64,000 nucleotides of DNA from Megalopta genalis. Lineage: Eukaryota > Arthropoda > Insecta > Hymenoptera > Halictidae. Location of the stretch: NCBI RefSeq assembly GCF_051020955.1, contig NC_135026.1, forward strand, positions 5,370,501 through 5,434,500. Reading direction: 5' to 3'. This document shows positions 1 through 11,600 of the stretch, piece after piece; the stretch's first letter is position 1; each line of letters opens with the position of its first letter. A program made the position numbers and the translations under genes. The notes under the pieces are model-generated. The model was given only the letters and a program-made list of their open reading frames with translations. It was not told the DNA's origin and did no database searches.

Positions 1-1034
1 TTGCATAATCATTCAGACATGTGGGAAGATAGACCCGGCCGATACAACAAGCACCCAACTTTTTTCTTCCAGCGCGGAGCTGCTTCGTGAGAGGCGTTGC
101 CCGCCGCGATCGGGGATCGACGGGACTTTGTCTGACTTTTCATCGGCCGCATCGTGGTTGCTATTTTTGTTGGCTTTCTGTTTGGACAGTATACCGAGAA
201 TAAAATGCAGCGTCTTAATTGTTTATAAGCAAATTTCGTAAAAATGCAATTTTCGTTTTCAATTTGATTCGATTAAGTTCAAAAATTATATTTGAGAAGA
301 CTAAAATTTCCAAAACTAAAACGAATGTACGAATATTAAATAAACAAAAATATATAAAAATTAATAATTAATTAATAAAACAAAGAACGATGTCTTCGAC
401 CCGAATTCTCTGTTTGTCCATGTCCGTTATCGTTCTAACATAAACGGCAAACGGCGTCGAAAGGCCGTCGGCAGGCTCCGGGACTTATGCCCAAAATGAC
501 CCGGGCGTGGCACGACGCGGGTTAATCGTCGATAGCAATTAGTCGATTTTTCCATCGCGCATGCAACTTCTCATCCGTCAACGGTGCTACCTGCAGTGTA
601 CACCGCGGTCCCTCGGAGGTGGCCGGGGCCCCGTGATGGGCCCCGCTCGCGCCGCATGACGTACCCGCATTAATGCATGCAGGTACGTAGCTAGAGTGCC
701 GGTGCGCGGCTCGCCGGGGCCGCAAGGTGCGCGGCCGGGTAATAAAGATCGCGCTCGGATTATCGTGTCTGGCATCGTGTTCACCGGGTATCGAAATTCC
801 AGCGGCGTCGCGCGGCGCGCGCGGCACACAGAGGGAGGACGATCGAATTTTGCCGGTGCGTGGGACCACCGATGTCACGCAACGTGTTACGCGATACGGT
901 CGTTCAGACGTTTCGTGTAACGACCGGCGAAACGCCGTGCACCTTGCACAATAGACCCGGTCGATTACCATCGACCTCGTCCGACACGATTCTCGTCGAG
1001 CTGATTTCACGGCGTTTCGGGTTCGGCCGGATAT
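1..1034. other. Unique non-coding stretch, no gene seen
   Basis: No splice-flanked open frame or known family is visible. Base composition changes sharply: about 181-400 is AT-rich with A/T runs, and about 400-1030 is GC- and CpG-rich. The open frames in the GC-rich half overlap one another on both strands, as expected from low stop-codon density, and none looks like a protein family. Confidence 0.6.
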
Positions 1035-2480
1035 TTTTCTAGGGTGCGAGTAGAGTCCCGCAAGGTTTGTGATAATCGGGTACTCGAAAATTTTGGGCAT
1101 ACGACGTCGAAGTTGGGTCAGGTAGGACCGTCAGGTTTTTGGGTTCGGGACTAGAAGTAAGACCTGTTTGACACGAAATCGATCTTGGGTACCTGAAATT
1201 TTCGAGTACTCGAGTATCGCAAGCTTTCGGGTCTTGGCCCGGCCCGGCCCGAGTCGCGATCAACCCGACTAGAGTTTTGTGAATACGAATTTTTCAGGCA
1301 CCCGTTACCTCTCCCAAGAATTGTCTGGCCCGACATCGATACTAGGTACCCGAGCATCGCAAACTTTCGGGTTACGGCCCGGCCCGATCAGAGTTACGCT
1401 CAACCCGGTTAGAGATTCGAGTACCCGAAATTTGCAGGTATTCGTTATCTCTGCTAAGAATTATATGGCCTGACATCGATGTTGGGTACTAGAGAATTAG
1501 TAGCTTCTAGGGCCCGACCCGGCCCGACTCGAGTCGTGGTCAACCCGGTTAGAGCCTCGAGCATCCGAGATTTTCAGATACTTCTTACCCTTACTAAATA
1601 TTATCTGATCCTATTCCGATATTAGGTACCAGAGAATCACAAACATTTGGGGCCCGACTCGGCCCAGCCTGACTCAAATCAGACTCAATCCAACCAGGGG
1701 CTTGAGAACCCAAAATTTTCAAGTACCCGTTACCTCTCCTAAGAATTATCTGATCCGAAATCGATATTAGGTACCCGAGTATCGCAAGCTTTCGGGTCAC
1801 GGCTCGGCCCGACCCGAGTCGCGCTCAATACGACTAGAGTTTTGTGAACCCGAATTTTTCAGATACCCGTTTCCTCTACTAAGAATTATCGGACATGACA
1901 TCGATATTAGGTACTGGAGAATTAGTAGCTTTTGAGGCCCGACCCGGCCCGACCCGGCCCGACATGAGTCGTGCTCAACCCGGTTAGAGGCTCAAGTACC
2001 CGAAATTTTCAGATACTTCTTACCCTTACTAAGTATTATTTGACCCTACACCGATATTAAGTACCAGAGAATCACAAACATTTGGGGCCCGACTCGGCCC
2101 AGCCTGACTCAAATCAGACTCAACCCAACGAGGGGCTTGAGAACCACAAAATTTTCAAGTAGCCGTTACCTCTTCTAAGAATTATCTGACCCGAAATCGA
2201 TAATTAGGTGACTGAGTATCACAAGCTTTCGAGGCCCGGCTTGGCCCGATCCGAGTCACGTTCAACCCGACCAGAGGATCGAGTACTTGAAATTTTCAGG
2301 CATTCGTTAATTCTACTAAGAATTATTTGAGTCGAAATTGATATTAGGTACAAGAGAATTACAAGTTTCCTGGGCCCGACTCGAGTCACACTCAACCCGA
2401 CCAGAAACTCGAGTACCCGGAATTTTCACGTACTTGTTGTCCTTTTAAGCATTATATGAACCTACACTGATATTAGGTTC
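1035..2480. repeat. ~140-bp satellite array, about nine to ten diverged copies
   Basis: A conserved anchor reading ATTAGGTACC or a close variant recurs near 1341, 1481, 1621, 1766, 1906, 2056, 2203, 2343 and 2472, giving a period of 129-150 bp and mostly 140. Each copy then has GAATCACAAGCTTT-like sequence, a GGCCCGACCCGGCCCGA-type GC block, an AACCCGGTTAGAG box, an AAATTTTCAG box and an AAGAATTATCTG box. Copies differ at many positions, so the array is old. It merges downstream into a minisatellite that seems to have grown out of the GC block. Confidence 0.85.
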
Positions 2481-2965
2481 CAGTGAATCGCAAGCTTTCG
2501 GGGCCTGACCCGGCCTGAGCCGGCCCAATCCGGCTCGACTCAGCTCAATTCGGCCCAACCTGGCTCGACTTGGCGCAACTCGGCTCTCCCCGGCCCAATC
2601 CGACCCGACCTGGTCAAACCCGGTCCGACTAGACTCAAGCTGACCCGACTCGGCCCAACCCGGTCCGACTCGGCCGAACACGGCCCGTCTCGGCCTAATC
2701 CTGCTCGACGCGACTCAACCAAGTTCGACTCGGCCCACCTCGACCCGACCCGTCCCAATACTGCTTGACTCAACCCAGTTCGACTCGGCCCAACCCGACC
2801 CGACCCGGCCCAAACCTGCTCGACTCGACCCAACCCGGATTGACCCGGCCCAATCCTGCTCGACCCAGTCCAACCCGGCCCATCCCGGACCGACCCGGCA
2901 AAGTCCGGCTCGACTCGACCCAACTCGGCCTATCCCGACCCGACCCGTGTCACGCTCAACGCGAG
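2481..2965. repeat. GC-rich CGGCCCAACC/CGACCCG minisatellite
   Basis: Short 5-11 bp units such as CGGCCCAACC, CTCGACTCGG and CCGACCCG run for nearly 500 bp. The same words occur once per monomer in the adjacent ~140-bp satellite, so this is probably a local expansion of that GC block. Open frames of up to 134 codons cross it on both strands because the units lack stop codons. They encode low-complexity Pro/Arg/Ser peptides and are not genes. Confidence 0.8.
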
Positions 2966-4220
2966 CAAAGGCTCGGGTACCCGCCCACCTCTAATCAGCA
3001 GGCGTTCACAAGGCTAAGTAATCATGCACCGTACGTAAATCTACGTCGGTCTTATGAGAGTAACCTAGCATCACTGGTAATCACAACAATAAAGGGTAGA
3101 AACGCGGTAAACGAGTTCGGGGAATGGCCCCGTGTTCCCAGCGGTCCGCTCAGCGGGCAGTGTAGTTGATGGACGATGAGTTACGTCCCTCTGGAAAAAT
3201 CAACGAGCCACTAATTACCGCGTACAATGAACCGGGGCTCGCCGCCGGCTGTTTTTATTACGGGCAAAGGAGGAGAGCGTAGCGCGCGAGCACACGGGTG
3301 TGCTCACCTTGGCCTTCGTGTTTGCTCGTTCAAGGCCCGGCAGGCACCGGTCGTCCGTCCCGCTCGACTTCAGCCCGTGAATCATACTTACGATCGAAGT
3401 TCGGCTCGCGCACGTTTCAATTATTCAGTGGGTCATGTACGCGCGAACCGGATCGGACGGTTTCGCGTCGCCGTCGCCGTCGTCGTTGCCGTCGTCGCCG
3501 CGACGCGGCGCTGCGCTCGATCTCGACGGCGGGTGCTCGGCGAACGCCGCGAGAAAAATCGTCGGGCATGAATGGACCGCGGCAAATGCGGCTGGCGAAG
3601 AAAGCCGCGGTGCCCGCGAATCAGCCCACGGCCAAGTTTATTTTGATTTATCGGATGACGGTGCGCGACCTCCCCGAGAAACGCGGCTCGAACAGCGTAT
3701 TGATGAGTCCCGATGAACTGGAGCGAACCGCGCCGGTGATTAATGGTGAACGGGGAATCAGCCGGGATGCGAGAAGTGCGAAACGAAACGCCGTCTTCTA
3801 CCAACGAGTTAGCCTGTGACAAGCATTTCGGTATTTTTCTCATGGGGCCGGTCTCGCTTTTTTGCCTGCGGTTATCCTTCGTCCGCTGATTTCAAAGGCG
3901 CCGGAGGGTGGGGGGCATTCAGCTTGAAATCAAATACTAGTAATTTTCCAAGCGAAATTTTGAAAAAATATATTTCTACAGTATCTTTAACGCGGAATCG
4001 AAAATATGTGGAGATTAATTATCCAACTTCTATTTTTGAGTAAGACAAAAATTTTCTTTGTGGGAAAATTACCGGATTGCGAAATTCGTGTACAATCTTC
4101 TTCGATATCGCGTACGCAAATCGTAGTAAAATTTTCAGCTTGCAAACTTCATTTTTGTTAGAGTTATTTTTTTACTGTGCTTTCTCAGTTGGAATTTATT
4201 TTAGGTTAAGTCTCGATTAG
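2966..4220. other. Unique stretch with a CGTCGC simple repeat
   Basis: GC-rich to about 3800, then AT-rich. A short CGTCGCCGTCGTCG-type repeat lies near 3466-3510. A GTAAGT donor-like site on the minus strand near 3390 has no coding frame leading into it. No gene is supported. Confidence 0.55.
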
Positions 4221-4545
4221 GATGTGAACAGAAATGTGATAATATTTCCTTTGTGCAAAATGCCACGATGCATTAGTTTGCGAGATAATCAAACACTGAT
4301 CTAACCCTGACCTAACCCTGATCTAATCCTGACCTAAGCCATACCTAATCTAGATGTCATCTAGATCTTAGACTTGTCAAAGTAGTATGGTCTGTGACGG
4401 ATGTAAGTGATATCTAGGGTAGATCAGTGTTAGGTCATAGGTAGGTCATAGTTAGGACAGAGTTAGGTCTACAGTTTTCCCCGATTATCTCGCAAACTAG
4501 TGCACTGTGACGTTTTCTACAGAGGGAAAAGTTGTTCACATTTTC
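4221..4545. mobile_element. Fold-back element with TTAGG-like inner arms
   Basis: The two ends are inverted repeats. Left: ATTAGTTTGCGAGATAATC ending near 4290. Right: GATTATCTCGCAAACTAGTG near 4483-4502. The match continues outward to GATGTGAACA on the left and TTCACAT on the right with small gaps. Inside, the left arm carries CTGACCTAACCCTG-type repeats and the right arm the complementary TTAGGTCATAG-type repeats. The whole unit could fold into a hairpin about 130-150 bp per arm. There is no coding capacity, so it is a non-autonomous inverted-repeat element or a cruciform-prone palindrome. Confidence 0.7.
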
Positions 4546-6611
4546 GACACGCAAAACATATCGAAATTTTATAAAAATCTATCGCCATAAAATAAATATT
4601 TAGAAATAACGTTTTCTGTAAATAGGTACACCGAGGACCAGCAACTCCAAGGGAACCTTAAGAATCAAATTAAGGGTCGCAGCTCCTGGTGGCTGAAGCC
4701 GAGTCATTACTGACCGGCGCTAAAATCGAGCTTAAACAAATTTTTGTCGGCGTACGAACTAGGTCTCGAGAGACCCACGTTCGTCCTGCGAGGATTAAGG
4801 GCCAAAGCATCCGCGCGCAGCGATCGAACAGTTCAATCACGAGGAGTCGATGACGCATACGAATGTTTTCCGCTGGACGGCCGTCCTTCGCGATCGATAG
4901 GGCACTCGGTTTCGGTAAAAGCGTCACGCTTCCAGCGAGAAGTCTTATTTCTTCGTGGAAGCTCGACCGGAGAGGGTTCGCGGCGACTTCTGGATTTCGT
5001 GCGCGTGTAAAAACGGCCGATCGACGACATGGAAAGCAGCTGCACGCGCGGAATATTGACGAGGGCCCCGTGCACGGTAGAATCGGGCCCCCGTCTCGCG
5101 GATTCTGGGTCCGCAACGCGACCGGCTTTGACGTAAGTGACGGCTCGTTATCTCCGACGGGCCCGCGCCAGTCAAACGCGAGCGTGAAAGTGAACGGCCG
5201 TCGCACCGACGGGGACCCCGACGGACAATGGGCCCGATCGAGGATTTCAGAGACATGTTGTTATAACTTTTGAACAATTGCAGATAATTCAATGAAATTT
5301 TCACTGAAAATATTTTAAAAAATTCTCATTTTTAACTTTGAACGATTAAATGATTATTTAATAATTATGATAAGTTATAATTAAATTATTAAATAAATTA
5401 GAATTATATATGATGAATATAATTATATTATAAATATATATATTAATTATAATTACATAATATGTAATTATAATTAATTGCAATTAAATTATTAATAATA
5501 AATTAAACAAATTATTTATAATCAATTTTAATAGATGTTTTTTATGAAAAATAAAATTGTTTAAATATAATTTTACAAATTATTTTCATACTTTCGAAAT
5601 ATGTATTTTATATCTACATTCACAGCACGTAACGTTTCAAGGAATACGTAGGACAGAAATTGAACAATTTTTTTTAACTATGTCGCACCCGAGAGAAAAA
5701 TCTGAAAAAATTTGAGCACACTGCTTGCGGCGGTACTTGATCAAGGAATTAATGTGAAAGATGTCTATATTTCAGTTTTCGAGAAATTTGCAATTCTTTC
5801 GACTTTTGGGGAGTTCTACATTTTTTACGTCCACACTTTGCTAGAAAAAACTCCGAATATTCTGTAACATGAGTCTTGATCTCCAAAATAGGCTACATTT
5901 TTTACGAAATTTTAGGAAGCATTCTCGGAATCAAATTTTTTAGAATTTTTAGGAAGACAAGTTAAAATGCGTTAACCGCGTGCGTATGACCCTAAAACCG
6001 TGCATCCCTGTGCAAACTAATGATCACTGTACGCACAACCGATTTGGCATGTGCACTCGGACGAAGCATCGAATTTTTCGTACGGTCGTCCGCCGTACGA
6101 ACGCCGGCCGCATAAGGAGAGGCGTGTGCCCCCCGCGCGCGAATTCTTCACAGTTAGTTCTCAGAAGGCAAATTAGTTGTCGCATCGCCGTCGCATGCGC
6201 CGCGCCGCGAAATATATGCACCGCGGACTGCGCTAAAACGTTCGCGCGACATACCCGGGGGGACCGGTAAGAAAGTATCGTCGAGTGATTCATTCGACGA
6301 TCGGTGACGGTTCCCGGAAAACGGCGCGACAGCTTTCGCACAATGCCAACGAAGGAACGCCGCGTTTCCTATTTCACTCGCAAATCACCGGCGAACGAAC
6401 ACAATCGTGATTTTCCCTTCTTCGGAGCTCCTTTGTGGCCGCGTTGCTCCGAGTCACGTTCCACGATTTCTGTGTGAAATAGATAAACCGGTTTCCCTCG
6501 AACGATTTTACAATTTAATAATGTAGACCGCTGATCGTCGCAATTATTCTGTTAACAAGCGACCTGTCTACAGACCGGTGAAAGTTATTGTTTCAGTCTA
6601 TCGGATTTAAA
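4546..6611. other. GC island, AT-rich tract and unique DNA
   Basis: 4640-5250 is a GC-rich island whose overlapping open frames on both strands resemble no known protein. A plus-strand GAC|GTAAGT site near 5133 is not paired with a convincing acceptor. 5270-5600 is AT-rich low complexity. 5600-6600 shows no repeat or gene signal I can recognise. Confidence 0.55.
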
Positions 6612-6655
<44 letters not shown>

Positions 6656-7010
6656 TCATTATATATTTATTTATAATAATTATAAAAATATTTATATATA
6701 ATATATACATATTATAATATTATAAAATATTGTAAATATATATACAATATTTTATAATATTATGTATACACAATATTTTATAATGGTATATATACACAAT
6801 ATTGTACAATATTATATATACAATATTGTATAATATTATATATATACAATATTTTATAATATTATAATATGTGTATATTATATATATATATTAATAATAA
6901 TAATAATATAATAATAATATAATATAATATAATAATAATTAATATATAAATACATATATAATATTTGTAATTATTTATATAATATTTACATGTATTATTA
7001 TCGCAGTTAA
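6612..7010. repeat. (TA)n microsatellite and AT-rich tract
   Basis: A perfect TA run occupies about 6612-6654. It is followed by nearly 350 bp of A/T-only words such as ACAATATTTTATAATATT and TAATAATAATA. Simple repeat. Confidence 0.9.
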
Positions 7011-7515
7011 AACATTTATCATTTTATTTAATTTTCAATCGCATGCAGGTAGTAGAATTTTAATTTAAATTTGATCAATGCAGATAATAGAATTTTAATC
7101 ATCATTTGATCATAAGTAGTAGCCAGGTGCCATAAGAAACTGGATAACAAGGCGTTGGATACACATCTAAACGATGCACCGTGACAGTTATCAAAGGTGC
7201 CTCATTTTTTCCGTGACGCCAGGAATCCCGCTGGCAAGGATGTTCCCCGAATTTAATAAAGACTTCCGATCGGACGCTCATTATTTCGTCGGGGCGCGCG
7301 CGCGCGGCCTCTGTATTCATACCACTCTATTTCTGCGCGTCTCGTTATGTCCGGCCGTGTCCCTTTAAAGTCCTCTTATGTCCCCGCTGCGTCCCGAGAC
7401 TGGTGCACGGTGCTCAAGGGCTTAAGAAGCCGCGACGACGGTCGCAAGGACATTTAAATAAGGTTCGACCAGTTTGTCCGATTCGACACGACGTCGGATT
7501 AATCCACGAAAATCT
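7011..7515. other. Unique stretch, nothing recognised
   Basis: Mixed composition with a short GCGCGCGCGCGC run near 7297. No gene, transposon or RNA signature is seen. Confidence 0.5.
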
Positions 7516-7790
7516 TGACGCTCTCTCTCCCTCTATCTTTCTCCCTTTCTCTCTCACTCTCTCTCCCTTTCTCTCTCTTTCTCCCTCTTTCTTTCTCTTT
7601 CTCCTTTTTCTCTCTCTTTCTCTCTCTCTTTCTCTCCTCCTCTCTCTTTCTCTCTCTATCTCTTTTTCCCTCTCTTTTTCACTCTCCCTCTCTCTCTTTT
7701 TCTTCCTCCTTCTCTCTTTCTCTGCCTCTCTTCCTCTCTTTCTCTCTCTTTTCTCTCCCTTCCTTCTCTTCTTCTCTCTCTTTATATAAT
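7516..7790. repeat. CT-rich polypyrimidine tract
   Basis: About 270 bp of almost pure C/T on the plus strand (CTCTCTCTTTCTCCCTTT-type words). It produces stop-free frames of 90-129 codons on both strands encoding Ser/Leu or Arg/Glu-Lys runs; these are artefacts of the repeat. Confidence 0.9.
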
Positions 7791-7873
7791 TAAAGGTGTA
7801 CAATAATAATAATTATAGGTGATGTTGACACCATGATGATGATACCATAATTAAGGTGTGTCTCTGCAGCGGG

Positions 7874-8177
7874 GTGATTCCCGAGGCCATTTGAAGCGAC
7901 TTTTTCCTTAGCGAAAATATTCTACGAGGCTTCGTTTACGAGTTATGAACGAAAAACACTGACCAATGAGAGGCGAGATCAGACGATGCGCGGCGGCCGA
8001 GCCGGGACAAGTAGGCGGCACACCAGCTAGCGCGTCACGGCATTGGCCGCAAGGGCGTGGCGTTAACCGCACTGACTCTTCGATTGGTCGGTGTTTTTTC
8101 GTTAATAACTCGTTAACGAAGCCTCGTCGAACATTTTCGCAAAGGAAAAAGTTGCTTCAAATGACCTCAGGAATCAC
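7874..8177. mobile_element. Palindromic MITE, copy 1 (core subfamily A)
   Basis: First full copy of a family found throughout the window. The terminal inverted repeats are about 105 bp, from GATTCCCGAGGCCATTTG on the left to CAAATGACCTCAGGAATCAC on the right. Each arm contains TTTTTCCTTTGCGAAAAT, an AGGCTTCGTTTACGAGTTAT block and a CCAAT box: ACCAATGAGAG near 7961 on the left and CGATTGGTC near 8081 on the right, facing each other. The ~110-bp core is GC-rich and includes GGGCGTGGCG. No ORF encodes a transposase, so it is non-autonomous. Confidence 0.85.
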
Positions 8178-9004
8178 TTCGTTCCAGGTGTTAAAATAAT
8201 TATTGAACCCTCTGAAATTTTCATAAACATCCGTAGCCTAGTAATAATAATAATAACAATAATGACGATGACAATAACAAGAAAATTTTCGTTCGAAACG
8301 TTTGTGTTCATTAGAATTCGTGGGCCCATCCGGACCCAACCGCCGGCATTGGTAGAATCACCGGCGTCGCGGGACATCTCGGTTGCGTCGCGAGGCTAAC
8401 AACTCGCGTCCCCGTGGCACAAAGAGGACAGCGCGATTCCCGCGAGGATGCTCGCCAGGCTTCTTCGACCCTGCTTTTTTTCTTCGCCGTCGTCCCGTCG
8501 CTTCGCGTCGCGTTGCGTCGCGTCGCGTCGCGCCGGTGCTACTCGTAATCGCTTGCCGGAGGAGAAGATTTTAGATCGGCGGCTCCGCCGGGACAGAGAC
8601 GAGCGCAATTTCCAGAGGTTGCCCCGTACCCGAGCAAAAAGCTTGAAAGATCTACCCGCGTGTGTCGTTTGCGGCGGCGGCGGCGGCGGCAGCCGCAGCG
8701 GCCGTGCGCCAGCGACAGAAGTGGTCAATGCCAGGAGTGTCGTTAACCTTCTCCTATACGCGGCCGCGTACGGCGTATACAACCCCGGCGATGGCACATA
8801 GGAAAAGGGGGAGACGTGCGGCCCCGGCATCTGTGCTTCGTTTGCGCATCATATCGTTTAACTGGCTCCAGAAGCCCCTCACCGCTCCCCCATCCCTCCT
8901 GCCCGACAGTCGCCGCAATAATCCGCCGACGAAATTCTGATCTGCTCGCGGTATTTCGCGCGAAAACGTCTGGCTGCGGTTGTTCGATCGATACATCGCT
9001 TCTA
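8178..9004. other. GC-rich stretch with CGTCG and GGC repeats
   Basis: AATAAT microsatellite words lie near 8240, a CGTCGCGTTGCGTCGCGTCG-type repeat near 8490-8540, and a (GGC)n run near 8671-8690. Overlapping open frames are low-complexity. No gene is supported. Confidence 0.55.
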
Positions 9005-9452
9005 ATGCAAATGTGATGTAATGTAAATGTAATGAAATGCAATGCAATGTAATGTAAATGTAATGTGATGTAATGTAAATGTAATGTAATGTAATGCAAT
9101 GCAATGCAATGCAATGCAATGTAATGTAAATGTAATGTAATATAATGTAATGTAATGTAATGTAATGTAACGTAATGTAAATGTAATGTAATGTATTGTA
9201 ATGTAAATGCAATGTAATGTAAATGTAATATAATGTAAATGTAATATAATGTAATGTAATGTAATGTAAAGTAACGTAATGCAATATAATCTAATGTAAT
9301 GTAATATAATGTAATGTAATGTAATGTAATGTAAATGTAACGTAATGTAAATATAATGTAATGTAATGTGACGTAATGCAATATAATGTAATGTAATGTA
9401 ATGTAATATAATGTAATATGTAATATAATATAATGTAATGTAATATATGTAT
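9005..9452. repeat. AATGT/TAATG pentamer-hexamer array
   Basis: About 450 bp built from TAATG units with occasional AAATG, TAACG and TGCAA variants. The minus strand is stop-free in two frames and encodes Tyr-Ile-Thr-Leu-His repeats of up to 241 codons, which is the longest open frame in the window and a repeat artefact. The array ends exactly where a truncated MITE begins (TACAGGGTGTTCC at 9453). Confidence 0.92.
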
Positions 9453-9665
9453 ACAGGGTGTTCCACAATTATTCTAACAGCCGAAAATGAGGGGTAGCTG
9501 AGGTCATTTGAAATAACTTTTTCCTTTGCGAAAATGCAATCTGCGGCTTTATTTACGAGTTATTAACGGAAAACACTGACCAATGAGAGGTGGCGGCGCG
9601 AAGTTCGAGAGCCAGCGGCACGAGGCTTTGACAGATGGTCGGGACGGGCTCGAGCCGCGTTCGAA
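9453..9665 (+). mobile_element. Truncated palindromic MITE, copy 2 (left arm only)
   Basis: Starts with TACAGGGTGTTCC and continues through GAGGTCATTTGAAATAAC, TTTTTCCTTTGCGAAAATG, TTTACGAGTTATTAACGG and CCAATGAGAGG. The GC-rich core follows, but no opposing arm is found before AT-rich unique DNA. The right half is lost. Confidence 0.75.
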
Positions 9666-11211
9666 GTATTGAACAAATCACGAAGCGAGAACTTTCCGGA
9701 TTTTTTTACTACGTAACAGTGATATTTTTAAGAAAAACGCTGTTCACCTTTACTTTCGAACGTCTGTAGAATATTTACTAATTTTTCGGACCCGAAATAG
9801 TAAGTAATTTAAACGTGACGGCCGTTTTAATTTTTTAGTGTGCATGACACCTTGTGTGTAACATATGAAATTTTTAAGCAAGGTGTACAGTGAAGATTAA
9901 CAAAGTACGTAAATGATATTTTAATTTAAATAATTCCGTGTCAAGGTTATGTCAAGGTCAATAATTCCCTGTTCTAGCACAGTTCGACGAATGATTCGCA
10001 AAGCTAATTTAATAAATATTAATCGTGTTGAAGAACGCAAGGGATATGTTTGTTAGAGAAATATGAAGAATATTATCAATAACTTTGACATATCTTAAAA
10101 TTTTCATATGCTGACCTTGACATAACCTTAACATAACCTTGACATGACCTGTACATGACCTTCACATAACCCTGACATATCAAGGTTATATCATGTATAT
10201 GAAATATATCATAATTAAACGTGAATCAATCAAAACGGTAGTGCATAAAATCCGCAGTAACTAATATAAAGCTCTAATAATAATTAATATAATCGACATA
10301 ATCAATATAAAATATAAGAATGCAATATAGAATGTACAATAATTAACATAAAGCTATAGTAAAAGAAACCACAACATAAAACTACGAGAGACGATAAAAG
10401 ATTATTTGCAGTATTTTTACGGGAATATTTACGGAACCGAAAGTACCGTGGGATGGTCGAAGAAAGAATGCCTGTGGGTCATTTCGGGCCGTGCTACGCG
10501 ATTTGCCGACAAGTCGAGGATCGTTTGCGGAGCAGACGCGATGGGATCACTAGCACAATTAGTTCGCAAAACTGTGGCACGTTCGAGGAATCCGACGGTT
10601 CTCCGCGCCTGGGTTCCCAAGAGCGTGTCACCCCTTCGGGGTCCTCGCTGACGAGTGGCAGTGGAGGGGTGGAGGGAACCATTCGTTTCGGGCGTCACAC
10701 TTACAATGAATCCTTAAATTATCGTCCGGCGTGGCGAGGGCAGAAGAAACGCGCGCGTCCTTGCTCCGCGGCAGCCGCCACGCGTGTACAAGTACGTTGG
10801 CTCCAATTAAAATAAATGCGTTCGCTGCTTTTCTTGTCACCGTTCCCGAGTCCTCTGCCCGGCATCTCGTCAGCCTCCCCCCTCTCCACCGTCGCGCCGC
10901 GCTACACCGCGCCGCATCGGTTCATTCGCCCGCCCCACTCCAGCAATGCCAGCGGATCTTCGCGCCGGCGATGATCGCCGACGTCGCTGCGCCGATCAAA
11001 CCGCATCGGATCGACTCGCTGGGAATCCTGTCCCATTCGTCGGGTTTCGCGAAACCCCGGCGATATCGGGTTCTTGCATAAATCACGCGGTCTCTTCTTG
11101 CACGCTAATTGAACAGAGTAGCTGCTCGCAACCTTGTTTTTCTCTCGGGGAGACCCGGCGCATGGAGAGTTAATCGGAAGCTTGGAACGTCATCTCTGAG
11201 CACTCGGAAAG
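9666..11211. other. Unique DNA with an exact 11-mer run at 10115-10180
   Basis: Mostly AT-rich to 10400, then GC-rich. Six consecutive 11-mers of the type CCTTGACATAA run from about 10115 to 10180. Their complement, TTATGTCAAGG, differs by two bases from the TTAGGTCTAGG unit seen elsewhere. AAGGTTATGTCAAGGTCA near 9946-9963 is a related piece. The GC-rich 10400-11200 holds overlapping open frames but no credible exon. Confidence 0.5.
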
Positions 11212-11600
11212 ATACAGGGTGTCCAAAAAGTTGCTCGAAATCGGGGAACAAGAGGTTCACAAAGTTGTTCGAAGTAACCTTTTCCTGAGCACGAATGCGA
11301 TCCGTGGCTTCGTTCACGAGTTATTAACGAGAAAACGGTGACCAATGAGAGGCGAGCTCGGCTGACGCTCGAGCCAACGAGCGCAACTAGCTGCGGGCAG
11401 GTGGGCGGCGCGCTAGCGGGCAAGTTGGCGGCGTGCTAGTAGCGCGTCACGGCATTGGCTGCGAGGGCGTGGCGTCAACCACTCTTGTCCTCCGATTGGT
11501 CAGCGTTTTTCGTCGATAACTCGTCAACGGAGCCTCGTAGAACATTTTCGTAAAGGAAAAAGTTACCCGGAATGACTTCAGCTATCGCCTCATTGAATGA
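11212..11600. mobile_element. Palindromic MITE, copy 3 (core subfamily A)
   Basis: Left end TACAGGGTGTCC; the arms carry the family blocks, including TTCACGAGTTATTAACGAG with ACCAATGAGAGGCGAGCTC on the left and CGATTGGTCAGCG with GATAACTCGTCAACGGAGCC on the right. The core shares GTCACGGCATTGGCTGCGAG with copy 1. A short internal duplication of a GGGCGGCGCGCTAG-like segment near 11400-11440 makes this copy longer than the others. Confidence 0.82.

Noticed and set aside
5040..5133. Possible plus-strand exon ending in GAC|GTAAGT
   Set aside because: The only nearby AG acceptors lack a pyrimidine tract and the peptide matches nothing I know.
8743..9468. 241-codon minus-strand open frame, the longest in the window
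   Set aside because: It is the translation of the AATGT pentamer-hexamer array (Tyr-Ile-Thr-Leu-His repeats), stop-free only because the unit lacks stops.
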